NCBI GenBank assembly: GCA_903839875.1
Contig: CAIMDZ010000102.1
Coordinates: 1 to 64,000, forward strand
Source: an uncultured Bacteroidota bacterium
Lineage (GTDB): Bacteria > Bacteroidota > Bacteroidia > Chitinophagales > Chitinophagaceae
Direction of reading: 5' to 3'
Length of the DNA: 64,000 nucleotides
In this document: piece after piece, positions 45,181-53,137 of the stretch
How positions within the stretch are numbered: the stretch's first letter is position 1
Layout of the letters: every line of letters starts with the position of its first letter
The notes under the pieces: generated by a model
The model's input: the letters and a program-made list of their open reading frames with translations, nothing else
Told to the model about the DNA's origin: nothing
The model's database searches: none
Translations under genes and position numbers: made by a program

Positions 45181-45215
45181 CGACTTTAGACTTTAGACTT
45201 ACAACTTACGACTAA
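45181..45215. repeat. GACTTTAGACTT leader repeat
   Basis: GACTTTAGACTTTAGACTT, then ACAACTTACGACTAAG, ends just before the ATG of the Fe-S protein gene. The same word-type repeat occurs before dnaX and pdhC and after the yajQ-family gene. Its regular placement suggests a dispersed intergenic repeat. Confidence 0.5.
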
Positions 45216-45218
45216 GCT

Positions 45219-45938
45219 ATGCAGGTTCAATTATTTATACCATGTTTTGTAGACCAGCTCTACCCCGAAACGGGTATGAATATGGTCAAAGTGTTGGAGA
45301 AACTGGGTTGCAAAGTATCTTACAATACCAAACAAACCTGTTGTGGCCAACCTGCATTCAATGCCGGGTACCGGGATGAAGCAAAATCTGTTGCTAAAAA
45401 ATTTTTACACGATTTCAACGGAGATAATTACATAGTCAGTCCAAGCGGATCCTGTACCGGTTATGTGAGGAACTATTACGACAAAATGTTCGCCAATAGC
45501 TCTGACCATAATAAAAGTATTCAGGTCAATAATAAAATGTTTGAATTTACAGAGTTCCTGACTAAAGTTTTAAAGATTGATAACGTTGGTGCTACTTTCG
45601 TTGGTAAAGCCACCTATCATGATGCCTGTGGAGCCCTTCGCGAATGTGGCATCAAAGATGCCCCCCGCCAACTGTTGAAAAATGTAAGCGGCCTGGAACT
45701 GGTAGAAATGAAAGAGTGTGAAACCTGCTGCGGTTTCGGCGGTACATTTGCAATAAAATTCGAACCAATCTCTTTAGGAATGGCACAGGTAAAAGTAAAA
45801 AGTGCATTAGATACCGGGGCTCAATACATGATTACCACCGATGTATCCTGCATGATGCATATACAGGGATACATCAATGAGAACAACCTGCCAATACAGA
45901 CGATGCATATAGCGGATGTGCTGGCGAGCGGGTGGTAA
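45219..45938 (+). CDS. LutA/YkgE-like Fe-S oxidoreductase subunit
   Basis: A 239-residue protein with two cysteine-rich CCG domains: TCCGQPAFNAGY near residue 41 and ECETCCGFGGTFAIK near residue 167. These blocks bind Fe-S clusters in LutA/YkgE and in heterodisulfide-reductase-type subunits. LutA works with LutB and LutC in L-lactate oxidation in the cytoplasm. Here neither lutB nor lutC is adjacent, so the partner is elsewhere or the role differs. The length is normal. It is followed 152 bases later by the ParE gene, with an inverted-repeat element between them. Confidence 0.88.
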   Translation: MQVQLFIPCFVDQLYPETGMNMVKVLEKLGCKVSYNTKQTCCGQPAFNAGYRDEAKSVAKKFLHDFNGDNYIVSPSGSCTGYVRNYYDKMFANSSDHNKSIQVNNKMFEFTEFLTKVLKIDNVGATFVGKATYHDACGALRECGIKDAPRQLLKNVSGLELVEMKECETCCGFGGTFAIKFEPISLGMAQVKVKSALDTGAQYMITTDVSCMMHIQGYINENNLPIQTMHIADVLASGW

Positions 45939-46083
45939 AAACCCCTGAACCCCTAAAGGGGTACCAGGATTTTAGCTTTAAGATAAATTTTCATCGAAGA
46001 GAACTAATTTAGCATAAATTGATTTTTAAATTCTATTATCAAAAACATAAAAAATAACACCTCCCTTTAGGGTCGGGGTTTTT
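45936..46083. repeat. Inverted-repeat-bounded element before parE
   Basis: The left edge reads AAAAACCCCTGAACCCCTAA and the right edge, reverse complemented, reads AAAAACCCCGACCCTAAAGG. This gives imperfect terminal inverted repeats of about 28 bases around an AT-rich core. The left arm also holds the small palindrome ACCCC-TAAA-GGGGT (45949-45962). It looks like a non-coding palindromic insertion that fills the gap between the LutA-like and ParE genes and ends eight bases before the parE ATG. Confidence 0.5.
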
Positions 46084-46090
46084 AATTACA

Positions 46091-47989
46091 ATGGCAGACT
46101 TACTTAACCAATACAACGAAGACAGTATCAAATCCCTCGACTGGAGGGAGCATATCAGGTTGCGCCCGGGCATGTATATAGGCAAGCTGGGTGATGGCAG
46201 CAGTGTGGACGATGGCATATATGTGCTGGTGAAAGAAGTAATGGACAATTGTGTTGACGAATTCGCGATGGGCCAAGGCAAGCGGATAGAATTGACCATT
46301 GCCGATGGTGGCGTAGCCATTCGTGATTATGGCCGTGGTATACCATTGGGTAAAGTAGTAGATGTAGTGAGCAAAATAAACACCGGCGCCAAGTACGATA
46401 GCAAGGCATTTCAGAAATCCGTGGGTCTTAATGGCGTGGGTACCAAAGCTGTGAACGCATTGAGTAAGTACTTCAAGGTTTCCTCCTTCCGCGATGGACG
46501 TGCAAAGGTCGCGGAATTTGAAAGAGGTATACTTTTGAAAGAACATAAAGAAACCAATACTTCCGAAACCAATGGTACGCTTGTGGAATTCCGTCCCGAT
46601 GAAACGGTATTCCGTAATTACCACTTCCTTCATGAATACCTGGAAAACCAGGTCTGGAATTATTGCTTTCTGAATGCAGGCCTGTTGATCCATTTTAATG
46701 GCAGAAATTTCGTTTCAAAAAACGGTCTGCTTGACTTACTTACCCGCAAGAACAATCCCGACAACCTCCGCTACCCTATCATACACCTGAAGGGTAATGA
46801 TATTGAAGCCGCCATCACACATACAGGCGACTACGGCGAAGACATCTATTCGTTCGTTAACGGACAACACACTACCCAGGGTGGTACCCACCAGGGTGCC
46901 TTCCGCGAGGCATTTGTAAAGACCATTCGCGATTTCTACAAGAAAGACTATGATGCCTCAGATGTTCGCCAGGGCATTTGCGCAGCTATATCTGTACGTG
47001 TTCAGGAACCCGTTTTTGAATCCCAGACCAAAACAAAACTGGGCTCACAGTATGTATGGGAAAATGGCCCGTCCATGAAGGCCTTTATCGCTGATTTTCT
47101 TAGTAAAGAACTGGATAACTACCTGCACAAAAACAATGCGGTTGCCGACGCCCTGAAAAAACGTATTGAGCAAAGTGAGCGGGAACGCAAAGAACTTTCA
47201 GGCATTCGCAAACTGGCTAACGAACGTGCTAAAAAAGCAAACCTGCACAACAAAAAACTGCGCGATTGCCGTATACATCTCAACGACGACCCGCCAAACA
47301 AGGGCCGGGATGAATACAATCAAAAGCAGCTTGAATCCACTGTCTTCATTACAGAGGGAGACAGCGCCAGCGGCAGCATAACCAAGAGCCGTAATGTGGA
47401 AACACAGGCGGTATTCAGCCTTCGTGGTAAGCCGCTCAATAGTTACGGGCTTACCAAAAAAGTGGTGTACGAGAATGAAGAGTTCAACCTGCTGCAGCAC
47501 GCCCTCAATATTGAGGAAGGAATGGAAGGCCTGAGATACAATAACATAGTAATTGCTACCGATGCCGACGTGGATGGCATGCACATCCGCCTGCTCATCA
47601 TGACCTTCTTCCTCCAGTTCTTCCCCGACCTGGTAAGGAACAACCATATCTACATTTTACAAACTCCTCTTTTCCGTGTGCGCAACAAGCAAAAAACCAT
47701 CTATTGCTACAGCGATGAAGAACGCCAGCGCGCAATACACGAGATCGGTAGCAAGGCAGAGATTACCCGCTTCAAAGGTCTTGGTGAAATAAGCCCGGAA
47801 GAATTCGCACAGTTCATTGGCGACGACATCCGCAAAGACCCGGTCCTCATCAGCCAGGACGCACAGATACAAAAGCTGCTGGAATACTACATGGGCAAAA
47901 ACACTCCCGACCGGCAGGTGTTTATCATTAACAACCTAAGGATTGAGAAAGATCTTGCAGAGGAATTGGGGGTTGAGGTGGGGTGGTAA
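46091..47989 (+). CDS. parE: Type IIA topoisomerase subunit B (topo IV ParE)
   Basis: A 632-residue ATPase subunit. The GHKL ATP-binding site has [15 protein letters not shown] (about 45-59), [11 protein letters not shown] and [14 protein letters not shown]. The transducer carries [12 protein letters not shown]. The TOPRIM domain has [12 protein letters not shown] and [14 protein letters not shown]. These fit ParE and GyrB alike. The RLRPGMYIG start and the short length (GyrB in Bacteroidota is usually near 650) lean to ParE. Topo IV decatenates daughter chromosomes. The usual downstream parC is missing: the next gene is a Uma2 nuclease 25 bases later. A second GyrB-like paralogue cannot be excluded. 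Confidence 0.9.
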   Translation: MADLLNQYNEDSIKSLDWREHIRLRPGMYIGKLGDGSSVDDGIYVLVKEVMDNCVDEFAMGQGKRIELTIADGGVAIRDYGRGIPLGKVVDVVSKINTGAKYDSKAFQKSVGLNGVGTKAVNALSKYFKVSSFRDGRAKVAEFERGILLKEHKETNTSETNGTLVEFRPDETVFRNYHFLHEYLENQVWNYCFLNAGLLIHFNGRNFVSKNGLLDLLTRKNNPDNLRYPIIHLKGNDIEAAITHTGDYGEDIYSFVNGQHTTQGGTHQGAFREAFVKTIRDFYKKDYDASDVRQGICAAISVRVQEPVFESQTKTKLGSQYVWENGPSMKAFIADFLSKELDNYLHKNNAVADALKKRIEQSERERKELSGIRKLANERAKKANLHNKKLRDCRIHLNDDPPNKGRDEYNQKQLESTVFITEGDSASGSITKSRNVETQAVFSLRGKPLNSYGLTKKVVYENEEFNLLQHALNIEEGMEGLRYNNIVIATDADVDGMHIRLLIMTFFLQFFPDLVRNNHIYILQTPLFRVRNKQKTIYCYSDEERQRAIHEIGSKAEITRFKGLGEISPEEFAQFIGDDIRKDPVLISQDAQIQKLLEYYMGKNTPDRQVFIINNLRIEKDLAEELGVEVGW

Positions 47990-48014
47990 TGTAACTATTT
48001 CATAACTTTAACTT

Positions 48015-48608
48015 ATGGAAGTCAGGGAACCAGCAATAGAATATAGCGGCAGAAAGTATTCAATTGAGGAATACCTCGAAATGGAAAATGCCTCCACCGA
48101 AAAGCATGAGTATTACCAGGGCGAGATATTTGCAATGTCAGGTGGCAAAATGCCTCACAACACCGTATGTGAAAATCTGTTTTTTCAGTTGAAACTGAAA
48201 CTTAAAGGTAACCCTTGCAAGCCTCATACGAGCGAAACACGTATCTATATTGAGAAGAATACACTGTTCACCTATCCTGACATCTCGGTTATTTGCGGCG
48301 AGCCGGTTAGTCTTAACGACGACAGCCTTAATTTCCTTAACCCAACTGTTATTTTCGAAGTCTTGTCGCCTTCTACCAGGGATTACGACCGCGCTGAAAA
48401 ATTCAAATTATACAGGGACATTCCTACCTTGAAAGAGTATATTTTAGTAGAACCGGAGACCATCTTCATTGAAGCATTTCGTATCAATAGCAATGGATTT
48501 TGGGAACTTAAAGAATATAGCCAGATTGAAGAAACACTCCAATTACAATCCCTGCAAATCTCGTTAGAATTGATGGAGATTTATGAAGGGGCAAAGTTTA
48601 TTGGTTAA
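48015..48608 (+). CDS. Uma2 family (DUF820) endonuclease-like protein
   Basis: A 197-residue protein of the Uma2 family, a PD-(D/E)xK nuclease fold. The family markers run in order: [22 protein letters not shown], the active-site region [12 protein letters not shown] (about 94-105), [20 protein letters not shown] (about 113-132) with the catalytic Glu, and [10 protein letters not shown]. Members are most abundant in cyanobacteria and are patchily distributed. Their role is not established; a defence or restriction-like function has been suggested. Here it is single and 25 bases behind parE, and may be co-transcribed with it. Confidence 0.88.
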   Translation: MEVREPAIEYSGRKYSIEEYLEMENASTEKHEYYQGEIFAMSGGKMPHNTVCENLFFQLKLKLKGNPCKPHTSETRIYIEKNTLFTYPDISVICGEPVSLNDDSLNFLNPTVIFEVLSPSTRDYDRAEKFKLYRDIPTLKEYILVEPETIFIEAFRINSNGFWELKEYSQIEETLQLQSLQISLELMEIYEGAKFIG

Positions 48609-48669
48609 CTGTATACCAGAATGTGATCCTCTTTTCAACCCTGGAATCTGAAATATTTCTGTTAATTTA

Positions 48670-49320
48670 TCACATTGCCGTCGTTGCAGATGTTGTATGT
48701 TTCTGAATTTTCAAAGCATCCAGGTATTGTTTTACTTCTGCTTCACTCACGTCATAAAATTCTTCATAAAAGGCCCCTACCCCGGCAAAATAATCTGGTA
48801 TTTTCAGGTAAATAAGTTCATCCACATATTTTGACAGATTTGTGTATGCCTGTTTTGATGTTACCGGAACTGCTATTATTATTTTAGCAGGTTCTTGCTT
48901 CTTTATTATATTAACAGTACTCAGCAAGGTGTTTCCCGTTGCAATCCCGTCATCAACAACAATTACGATTTTATCTTTTAAATTTTGTGGTTCAGCATCA
49001 GCCTGGAATTTCTTTTGCATTTCCCTCAGGCCTGCCTGTATGCGTTTTGTTTCCCGTTCAATATAAGCCTGTGATACATCTTCATGCGGTACAATAAAAC
49101 TTCCCTGCAAACTAACTGCTCCTATTGCATATTCTTTTTGCAGCGGATGCCCGATTTTTTTTGATAATATTAGCTCCATTGGTAATCCAAGTTCCCGCGC
49201 AACAATATATCCTATTGGTACGCCGCCCTTGGGAACCGCTAAAACAATACCATCTACATGCTGGTACTTTTTTAATTTTTGCGCCAAAGCAAGGCCTGCA
49301 TCAATTCTGTCTTTAAACAT
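48670..49320 (-). CDS. Phosphoribosyltransferase
   Basis: A 216-residue type I phosphoribosyltransferase. The PRPP-binding motif is IVVDDGIATGNT (about 123-134), with a VLAVPKGGVPIGY hood region (about 27-39) and LILSKKIGHPLQKEYAIGAV upstream. Family members transfer phosphoribose to or from purine or related bases, but this subgroup has no proven substrate. Its start overlaps the end of the alpha/beta hydrolase gene by eight bases on the same strand. In several bacteria these two families are fused or clustered with an erythromycin-esterase-family protein, as here. Confidence 0.88.
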   Translation of the reverse strand: MFKDRIDAGLALAQKLKKYQHVDGIVLAVPKGGVPIGYIVARELGLPMELILSKKIGHPLQKEYAIGAVSLQGSFIVPHEDVSQAYIERETKRIQAGLREMQKKFQADAEPQNLKDKIVIVVDDGIATGNTLLSTVNIIKKQEPAKIIIAVPVTSKQAYTNLSKYVDELIYLKIPDYFAGVGAFYEEFYDVSEAEVKQYLDALKIQKHTTSATTAM

Positions 49321-49966
49321 TGGTTAGCTTATTTGTGGAAACTAAATATTTTTCAAACCATTCAATGGCGTCTTCTGCAACTTTATCAAGTGTGCCCGGC
49401 TCTTCAAACAAATGAGTTGCGCCTTCAATTAATTTCAATTGCTTTTCACATGTTAAATGTGAATAGGCTTTTTTATTCATTTCAAGTACATCAATATCCC
49501 GACTGCCAACAATCAGCAATACAGGTGCTTTTACTTTATGTAATACTTCTAATGCCATATCAGGCCTGCCGCCACGGGAAACCACTGCTTTAATATCGGG
49601 TAACCTCGCCGCAGCTCTTAATGCCGACGCTGCACCGGTGCTTGCGCCAAAGTAGCCAATGGATAACCGGGATATCCCCATGTTTGTTTTCACCCATCGG
49701 GTAACCGCAATCAGCCGTTCAGTCAGCAAGTCTATATTAAAGCGGTTGAGATAATTTCTGTCTTCATCCTCCGTCAGCAAATCAAAAAGCAACGTGCCTA
49801 TATGATGCGCTTGTAAAAGCCGGGCAACCATTTGATTCCTGGAACTTTTACGGCTGCTTCCGCTTCCATGTGAAAAGATAACTATCGAATCAGCTTCTTC
49901 AGGAATTGTCAGTGCTCCCTGCAATTCATTATTTAAAACGGGTATTGTAATTTCCTTAGTGTTCAT
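49313..49966 (-). CDS. Alpha/beta hydrolase, dienelactone hydrolase family
   Basis: A 217-residue cytoplasmic hydrolase. The oxyanion-hole motif is FSHGSGSSR (about 31-39). The nucleophile is the Ser in GYFGASTGAASALRAAA. The acid is likely Asp in VGSRDIDVLEMN, and the His is in GATHLFEEPG. It lies upstream of the phosphoribosyltransferase with an eight-base overlap, and an erythromycin-esterase-family gene is divergently placed 135 bases away. The substrate is unknown. The short N-terminal start at MNTKEITIPVLNNELQGAL fits this small-hydrolase subgroup. Confidence 0.85.
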   Translation of the reverse strand: MNTKEITIPVLNNELQGALTIPEEADSIVIFSHGSGSSRKSSRNQMVARLLQAHHIGTLLFDLLTEDEDRNYLNRFNIDLLTERLIAVTRWVKTNMGISRLSIGYFGASTGAASALRAAARLPDIKAVVSRGGRPDMALEVLHKVKAPVLLIVGSRDIDVLEMNKKAYSHLTCEKQLKLIEGATHLFEEPGTLDKVAEDAIEWFEKYLVSTNKLTNV

Positions 49967-50101
49967 AACCCCTTGAATTTGTCAATAAAATTATTCCCAT
50001 TATTCACGTGTCTGAATGACCCTCATCACTACTCATTCTGATATTAATCATACCATGGGGCTATCTTTTTCATTCATTTTGCATAAATAAAACCCGCTAC
50101 A

Positions 50102-51436
50102 ATGAAACGCCTTTTGACAGCCGGTAACCTTTGGAATGAGAAAGAAATAACCCATCTTATTCAAAGTAATGCGCACCCTTTACAACATACAAATGATCTG
50201 AAACCATTAATGGACCGGGTTGGTGATGCCCGTATCGTTATGCTTGGTGAAGCTTCTCATGGCACGCATGAATTTTATACCTGGAGAATGGCCATTACAC
50301 GGAAGCTTATTAAAGAGAAAGGTTTCAATTTTATTGCGGTAGAAGGTGACTGGCCAGACTGTTACCGTATTAACCGTTACATAAAAAATTATACGGATGC
50401 CGGAGAAAATGCATTGGAGGTATTAAACGCATTCAGGCGCTGGCCAACATGGATGTGGGCAAATTGGGAAATTGTAGCGCTGAGCGAATGGTTGCATAAA
50501 TTCAACAGCAATCTCGGAAAGCATCTGAAGGTAGGTTTTTACGGACTTGATGTGTACAGTCTTTGGGAATCGTTGGAAGCTATATTAAAATACCTGAGGC
50601 TTGTAGACCCCGCTGCTACAAGAGTAGCAGAACAGGCTTTTAAATGTTTTGAACCTTATAAAAAAGACGAAGGGCAAGGGTACGCCAGGGCAAGTAAACT
50701 GGTACCTGATTTATGCGAAACAGAAGTCGTTGACCTGCTTGCGCAAATCAGGAGAAAACTGCCGCAATATAATACCGACCACGAAAATGTATTCAGCACA
50801 GAGCAAAATGCTATTGTTGTTGTCAATGCCGAAAAATACTATCGGGCCATGATTCACGGCGGCCCACACTCATGGAATATACGTGATGAGCATATGTCAG
50901 AGACCCTGGACAGGTTATTACAATTTCACGGAGAAAATTCAAAAGCAATTATCTGGGCACACAATACCCACATTGGCGATGCAAGGGCTACCGATATGGC
51001 CGCAGATGGCATGATGAATATTGGCGAACTTGCCCGGATAAAACATCATGAAAAAGATGTGGTTCTGGTAGGTTTTGGTTCATTTAAGGGAACTGTCATT
51101 GCAGGCAGAAGCTGGGGTACCGAAATGCGGAGTATAAATGTACCTGCTGCTGAAACCGGAAGTTGGGAACACCTGGTGCATCAGGCTGTGCCGGGCAATA
51201 ATTTATTCCTTATGGAAGACCTTGTAAATGACTTATTTATGGAGAACCACATAGGACATCGTGCAATAGGTGTAGTATACAACCCCGAATATGAGCATTT
51301 CGGTAATTATGTACCTACTATTATGCCATTGAGATATGATGCCTTCATTTCTTTAGATCATACTAAGGCTTTACATCCGCTGCATATCTTCCCGCACGGA
51401 AATGAAGTACCCGAAACCTACCCCTTTGGGGTCTGA
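50102..51436 (+). CDS. Erythromycin esterase family protein
   Basis: A 444-residue protein of the EreA/EreB/succinoglycan-biosynthesis family. The active-site blocks are LGEASHGTHEFYTW (about 57-70), VEGDWPDCYRIN with a key Glu, and WAHNTHIGDARATDM. True EreA and EreB hydrolyse macrolide lactones. Most family members outside them, including those next to phosphoribosyltransferase and dienelactone hydrolase genes, have no shown drug activity, so a resistance role must not be assumed. It is divergent from that pair across 135 bases, suggesting shared control. No signal peptide is seen. Confidence 0.88.
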   Translation: MKRLLTAGNLWNEKEITHLIQSNAHPLQHTNDLKPLMDRVGDARIVMLGEASHGTHEFYTWRMAITRKLIKEKGFNFIAVEGDWPDCYRINRYIKNYTDAGENALEVLNAFRRWPTWMWANWEIVALSEWLHKFNSNLGKHLKVGFYGLDVYSLWESLEAILKYLRLVDPAATRVAEQAFKCFEPYKKDEGQGYARASKLVPDLCETEVVDLLAQIRRKLPQYNTDHENVFSTEQNAIVVVNAEKYYRAMIHGGPHSWNIRDEHMSETLDRLLQFHGENSKAIIWAHNTHIGDARATDMAADGMMNIGELARIKHHEKDVVLVGFGSFKGTVIAGRSWGTEMRSINVPAAETGSWEHLVHQAVPGNNLFLMEDLVNDLFMENHIGHRAIGVVYNPEYEHFGNYVPTIMPLRYDAFISLDHTKALHPLHIFPHGNEVPETYPFGV

Positions 51437-51550
51437 ATGTTCATTGCTCTTTTATGTTCAATTCACTTGACAAAACCACGGTTATCATTTTTCCGATAAT
51501 TGTAAAGTATCTTGCAAATCGTTCTTAAACTTTTTATTTCTCTTAGGAAC

Positions 51551-51713
51551 GTTGACAAAATAATTCCTACGATATGGCGCAGTTATTTTTCTTTTTTTCA
51601 AGGCGTAAAATCTGCGAATAGCAAGCTATTTAATCCCGATAGCTATCGGGATTGCAACGAAGCAGAAATGGAAAAGAACATTCAAATTGTAGGATTTATT
51701 TTGTCATCTTCAC
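51551..51713. repeat. MITE-like dispersed repeat, copy 2
   Basis: The element has imperfect terminal inverted repeats (left ACAAAATAATTCCTAC; right GTAGGATTTATTTTGT). Inside are CGCA/TGCG-like and AATAGC-AA-GCTATT hairpins and the palindrome CCCGATAGCTATCGGG. The left third matches copy 1 and the right two thirds match copy 3, so it looks like a recombinant of two subtypes. It lies directly upstream of the next gene's start, and the ORF tracker wrongly reads it as an N-terminal extension. Confidence 0.75.
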
Positions 51714-51733
51714 TTATCATTAACTCAAAAATT

Positions 51734-52249
51734 ATGAGGATATTGTTTTTATTTTTATTGCTGAACTTTTCACTCATTAATAACATCCTTTCTCAGCAAA
51801 AAACAGTCATTGACTATTATACCTATTGCAATGCCCGTTACGGATATTGCATTAAATATCCCGCCGGATTAACACCTCAGCCTGAGGCTCAGAATGGAGA
51901 CGGCAGGATCTTTACCAACAAAAAAGGTATTGAGGTGTTAAGAGTATATGGAGCGAGATATGATGACTTTGAAACAGGGAGATACATTCCGCTGCTCAGG
52001 CATTTTTCTTCAGAATTGCGCGGTGGCAGGTTTAAAGACCACTTAAAGCGCGAGATTATTTACAGCAAGTCAGGTAAAGATTTCTTTGTGATATCCGGAA
52101 CCGAAAATGGTAAAATATTCTATCAAAAAGTTATTGAACAACGAACTGACACTGATACTACCGTTGCAGTGGCGTTTTTGCAATACACCGAAACAGAAAA
52201 AGTGTTTTATAACGAAGTTGCAAAGATGATATTCACTTCGTTTAAGTAG
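51734..52249 (+). CDS. Small exported protein, unknown
   Basis: 171 residues from the ATG of MRILFLFLLLNFSLI, which begins a signal peptide ending near LSQQ. The tracked start at 51512 adds 74 residues translated from a MITE-like repeat and is rejected. The mature protein has CNARYGYCIKYPAGL near the start and GKDFFVISGTENGKIFYQK later, with paired aromatic strands. Two cysteines in the CNARYGYC block could form a disulfide. I do not recognise the family; a periplasmic or surface role is likely from the signal. Confidence 0.7.
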   Translation: MRILFLFLLLNFSLINNILSQQKTVIDYYTYCNARYGYCIKYPAGLTPQPEAQNGDGRIFTNKKGIEVLRVYGARYDDFETGRYIPLLRHFSSELRGGRFKDHLKREIIYSKSGKDFFVISGTENGKIFYQKVIEQRTDTDTTVAVAFLQYTETEKVFYNEVAKMIFTSFK

Positions 52250-52266
52250 TGTTCCTTTCGTTTCAC

Positions 52267-52274
52267 TACATTTG
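52267..52274 (+). promoter_or_regulatory. Bacteroidota -7 element TACATTTG
   Basis: TACATTTG fits TAnnTTTG and lies 24 bases before the ATG at 52299. The -33 element is only weakly matched. Confidence 0.45.
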
Positions 52275-52298
52275 TACTAACAAAATGTGAACTATAAA

Positions 52299-52661
52299 AT
52301 GGAACTAAAACCCCTTACCAAAGACCAGGCAATGCATATCGTTGAGTTGTTCAAACCCCTGGAAAATAAGCACACTTTCCAGGTTCCGGGAACTATGGAT
52401 CCGCTTATGGTCTCTCACATTACTATCGCCCCATTTAAAGGCCCGGAACAGGACAATTTCAAATATAATTTCCAGACTGGCTTTGACCTAAATGGCCTGA
52501 TTGACCGATACTACGGAACCAATTATACTGTTCTCGTCATCGCTAACATTGTCTCAATAGGAAAGATCACACTAACACAACCCTACTTTTTTGATATCTA
52601 CGAATTGAATGAAAAAAAAGTAAAAGGATTTATGCTACCTCCGGAATTCCTGACCCGTTGA
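52299..52661 (+). CDS. Hypothetical protein
   Basis: 120 residues from the ATG of MELKPLTKDQAMHIVELF; the tracked start is a GTG four codons upstream. It is soluble, with no signal peptide. Strand-like stretches such as YTVLVIANIVSIGKITLTQPYFFDIYEL suggest a compact alpha/beta or beta-barrel fold. No motif of a known family is seen. It has its own TAnnTTTG promoter element and is followed by a convergent gene. The function is unknown. Confidence 0.65.
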   Translation: MELKPLTKDQAMHIVELFKPLENKHTFQVPGTMDPLMVSHITIAPFKGPEQDNFKYNFQTGFDLNGLIDRYYGTNYTVLVIANIVSIGKITLTQPYFFDIYELNEKKVKGFMLPPEFLTR

Positions 52662-52731
52662 CCAGTTTTTAGTCGGAAAATAATGATAAACAAATAAAAC
52701 TACTGTATATTGACTTATTTCCTGACAAGCC

Positions 52732-53136
52732 CTAAGAATTCTTTGTGCCATCTCCCAGCCTGTCCATCCAGTGCACCTCTGACGGCTTTTTACCCGGTTT
52801 TCTGTCTATCAGGTACCTGATAAAGAGATAGCCGCCAAAACTAAATAACAAGATCGTTATTTCCTGTAGCGGATGGGCTGCCATAGATTCCCCTACAACC
52901 TTTCCATTTTCCATTGCCTGCGTCAACTGAGCTTTAAAATCAAGGCCCATCATATTAGCCGGGTTCAGCAGATCTCTGTAGAAAGTAATCATTATGAACA
53001 TCGTACCCAGCATATAGCCTATCCCCCATGCAAGTACGGTAAAAATAGTCCAGGCCGTTGAATTCTGGTCCTTCAGCCTGGCGCGCAATCCGTTCCTGTA
53101 TGCAAGAAAGGCAAGCAATATGATATCTAAAAACAT
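52732..53136 (-). CDS. Small membrane protein coupled to sugar enzyme gene
   Basis: A 134-residue protein with three hydrophobic segments (about 1-14, 30-52 and 90-108) and polar loops including RNGLRARLKDQNSTAW. Its ATG follows the stop of the DegT-fold enzyme gene after one base (TAGAATG), so they are translationally coupled. I do not know the family. The tight coupling suggests either a membrane partner of the sugar pathway or an unrelated gene in the same transcript. Confidence 0.65.
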   Translation of the reverse strand: MFLDIILLAFLAYRNGLRARLKDQNSTAWTIFTVLAWGIGYMLGTMFIMITFYRDLLNPANMMGLDFKAQLTQAMENGKVVGESMAAHPLQEITILLFSFGGYLFIRYLIDRKPGKKPSEVHWMDRLGDGTKNS

Positions 53137-53137
53137 T

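Noticed and set aside
46100-46693. 197-codon minus-strand ORF opposite parE
   Set aside because: It is a shadow of the ATPase domain frame.
50102-51436. Macrolide resistance gene
   Set aside because: Family membership alone does not show drug hydrolysis; the neighbourhood with a phosphoribosyltransferase and hydrolase suggests another role.
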